38,412 nucleotides of DNA. Origin: a virus. Each line of letters begins with the position of its first letter. The stretch's first letter is position 1. Of the stretch, positions 37,334 to 38,412 are shown piece by piece. The position numbers were made by a program, and so were the translations under genes. The notes below the pieces were generated by a model. The model was not told the origin of the DNA. It worked only from the letters and a program-made list of their open reading frames with translations, and searched no databases. The stretch covers positions 1-38,412 of the IMG/VR virus record IMGVR_UViG_3300044625_000541; one strand, written 5' to 3'.

Positions 37334-37339
37334 TTGTTA
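37311..37339. repeat. 29-bp direct repeat, copy 2 (start of the 636-residue gene)
   Basis: This is identical to 35397-35425 and includes the TAA at 37337-37339 that ends a short coiled-coil remnant frame. Confidence 0.9.
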
Positions 37340-37387
37340 ATGGCAATTTGATTTTGATTCTAGTTCTTTCAACTTTTCCTCTATTTT
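37337..37387 (-). pseudogene. possible remnant of a fibre C-terminus
   Basis: In the gap between the HELGH lipoprotein and the 636-residue gene, one frame reads EEKLKELESKSNCH and stops at 37337. Heptad-like K/E/L sequence is common at C-termini of tail fibres with chaperone domains. The stop lies in the 29-bp repeat exactly where the 636-residue gene stops in the other copy. No start codon is left, so it may be the tail end of a replaced gene. Confidence 0.3.
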
Positions 37388-37857
37388 TTAAGGGTGTTGA
37401 ACTGTGATTTATCAAACAATTCGTCAATTAGTACCTTTCTAAATGAATCTCTTTTGTATTCGTAATAATAATCTCCAGAGTTCATAATAGAAACAGATGA
37501 AGTATGACTTCGATTTAGTAAAGCGTGACCCAGTTCGTGCATTACTAATCTTTCCACAAAAATAGTATCTCTATTTCTAAGAAATCTTTCGTAATATTTT
37601 TTATTTATGAGAACCATTATTTGATCACCAACCATTTGAAATTGTCCCGCATTGCTAAAGCCAACCTCTTTATCATCTATAATGGCAATCAAATTTGTTT
37701 TTTGAATATTGATGCCTCTTTTTAACGCCTCATCATAGAATTTATCGACAGATGGCTTCAAAAGCGGATCAATTTTATAATCCACTTCCTGGTCAAAGGA
37801 AGTGCATGAAATAAATGCAATAAAAAATATAATTGTAAAAAACATTCTATGCCTCAT
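37381..37857 (-). CDS. HELGH zinc-metallopeptidase-like lipoprotein (158 aa)
   Basis: The best start for a signal peptide is 37857 (MRHRMFFTIIFFIAFISC); an ATG at 37863 is also in frame. The lipobox FISC gives lipidation at the cysteine. HELGHALLNRSH is a gluzincin-type zinc site, with H, E and H of HExxH; the third ligand is not obvious. The AT-rich sequence sits between tail genes and looks like an added gene (moron). It may modify the host envelope or exclude other phages; not known. Confidence 0.78.
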   Translation of the reverse strand: MRHRMFFTIIFFIAFISCTSFDQEVDYKIDPLLKPSVDKFYDEALKRGINIQKTNLIAIIDDKEVGFSNAGQFQMVGDQIMVLINKKYYERFLRNRDTIFVERLVMHELGHALLNRSHTSSVSIMNSGDYYYEYKRDSFRKVLIDELFDKSQFNTLKK

Positions 37858-38412
37858 ATACAATAGTTATCCAACCTCTATTATATGATGTTGAATCAAA
37901 GTTAGTATTGTCAAAAGAACCAGCGGAAAGTCTTGATAATTGAACCGATGTATCGTCAAATAGTTCTACTGCTCCTTGCACAGCACTGCCAAAATCCATC
38001 CAAGATAAATTATATCTTAATCCCCCCTCAATGTCATTTCTTATAACAACAGAAACAGATCTGATTTTCTCAGCCGCGCCAATTCCATGAGCAACAGAAA
38101 CGCTAGCGGTTGCATCCATATTCCAATCCCCTATTTCAATAACATCTATTTTTAAAAAGGGGCCAGATGTTTTTGTTCGTATTCCTCCATCAAATCTGCC
38201 GCTACCAGATGTATTAAAATTTGATGTTCTTAAAGCAGCTTGAGTTACCGCTCCATCCGTATTTGAAGCAGCTAAATCGGTGTATAGCTTTGTAGTTCCT
38301 ACAACCGTAGGACTTGCTATCTTGTCAATGTTGACTTTGCTATCAATAGCGTCAACCAACATATTACCTACCCGCGTGGCCGTGTTTGCACCCGGTGACG
38401 TTTCGTTTTTTA
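37847..38412 (-). CDS. tail protein, main part (203 aa over the circle; start at 173)
   Basis: This part runs to the stop at 37847 and continues from the frame at 1-173. The part after the start has ALRTSNFNTSGSGRFDGGIR and ends GWITIVYEA. The alternating G/S/T-rich strands and MDATASVSVAHGIGAAEKIR suggest a beta-rich tail or fibre-attachment protein. It lies between the 284-residue tail gene and the lipoprotein gene, whose start overlaps its stop by 11 bp. A start at 38362 (MLVDAIDSKVN) is internal. Confidence 0.8.
   Translation of the reverse strand, partial: KNETSPGANTATRVGNMLVDAIDSKVNIDKIASPTVVGTTKLYTDLAASNTDGAVTQAALRTSNFNTSGSGRFDGGIRTKTSGPFLKIDVIEIGDWNMDATASVSVAHGIGAAEKIRSVSVVIRNDIEGGLRYNLSWMDFGSAVQGAVELFDDTSVQLSRLSAGSFDNTNFDSTSYNRGWITIVYEA
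38286..38412. repeat. terminal direct repeat, right copy
   Basis: This is identical to bases 1-127; see the left copy. Removing one copy gives a 38,285-bp circle. Confidence 0.95.

Overview
The window is a complete circular genome, or one copy of a circularly permuted genome, of a tailed phage with siphovirus-type genes. It very probably infects a member of the Bacteroidetes. The first and last 127 bases are identical, so one 203-residue tail gene runs across the ends and the non-redundant length is about 38,285 bp. Evidence for a Bacteroidetes host is that start sites lack Shine-Dalgarno sequences and are A-rich, candidate promoters match TTG-N17-23-TAnnTTTG, and virion genes carry signal peptides of the flavobacterial type. 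I see no integrase, lysogeny repressor, tail sheath, DNA polymerase or RNA polymerase, so a virulent siphovirus that relies on host replication is the simplest reading.

Leftward (minus-strand) genes fill most of the map. Reading in the direction of transcription from about 25.5 kb, the first block is an early region of many small, overlapping genes. It includes a recombination and replication set: a Rad52/Sak-like annealing protein, a PD-(D/E)XK nuclease, a small protein with an SSB-type acidic tip, and a replisome-organiser-like protein. Two small paralogous proteins flank the recombination genes. A tRNA-like element and a long hairpin lie ahead of the organiser gene. Next come an HNH endonuclease, a ParB-domain/DNA methyltransferase fusion, the small and large terminases, portal, prohead protease, HK97-type major capsid protein, connector and neck proteins, major tail protein, tape measure and tail-tip proteins. 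Across the circular junction (38.4 to 31 kb) the same strand carries tail and fibre proteins, two of them with near-identical signal peptides, a HELGH lipoprotein, and a lysis region with membrane proteins/holin candidates, a GH24 lysozyme and a one-piece spanin.

The exception is a rightward island at 25.6 to 30.9 kb. Its first two genes look like ordinary small phage genes behind a good promoter. The following eight genes are spaced like gene cassettes. Three share a GCGGGGGAA element just before the coding region. Two of those three (a 70-residue unknown protein and a DNA methyltransferase) are also enclosed by perfect inverted repeats of 23 and 18 bp. The methyltransferase unit is further enclosed by 19-bp direct repeats and a 23-bp outer inverted repeat. 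The last gene, an MT-A70 methyltransferase, sits between GTTATGC and GCATAAC boundaries next to an imperfect palindrome with integron-attC geometry. No integron integrase or transposase is present. This cassette island is the most unusual part of the window. Other items of note are a candidate small RNA between the lysozyme and spanin genes, a carbohydrate-binding-like insertion in the head-tail connector, and an apparent swap of the catalytic core in the ParB-methyltransferase gene.
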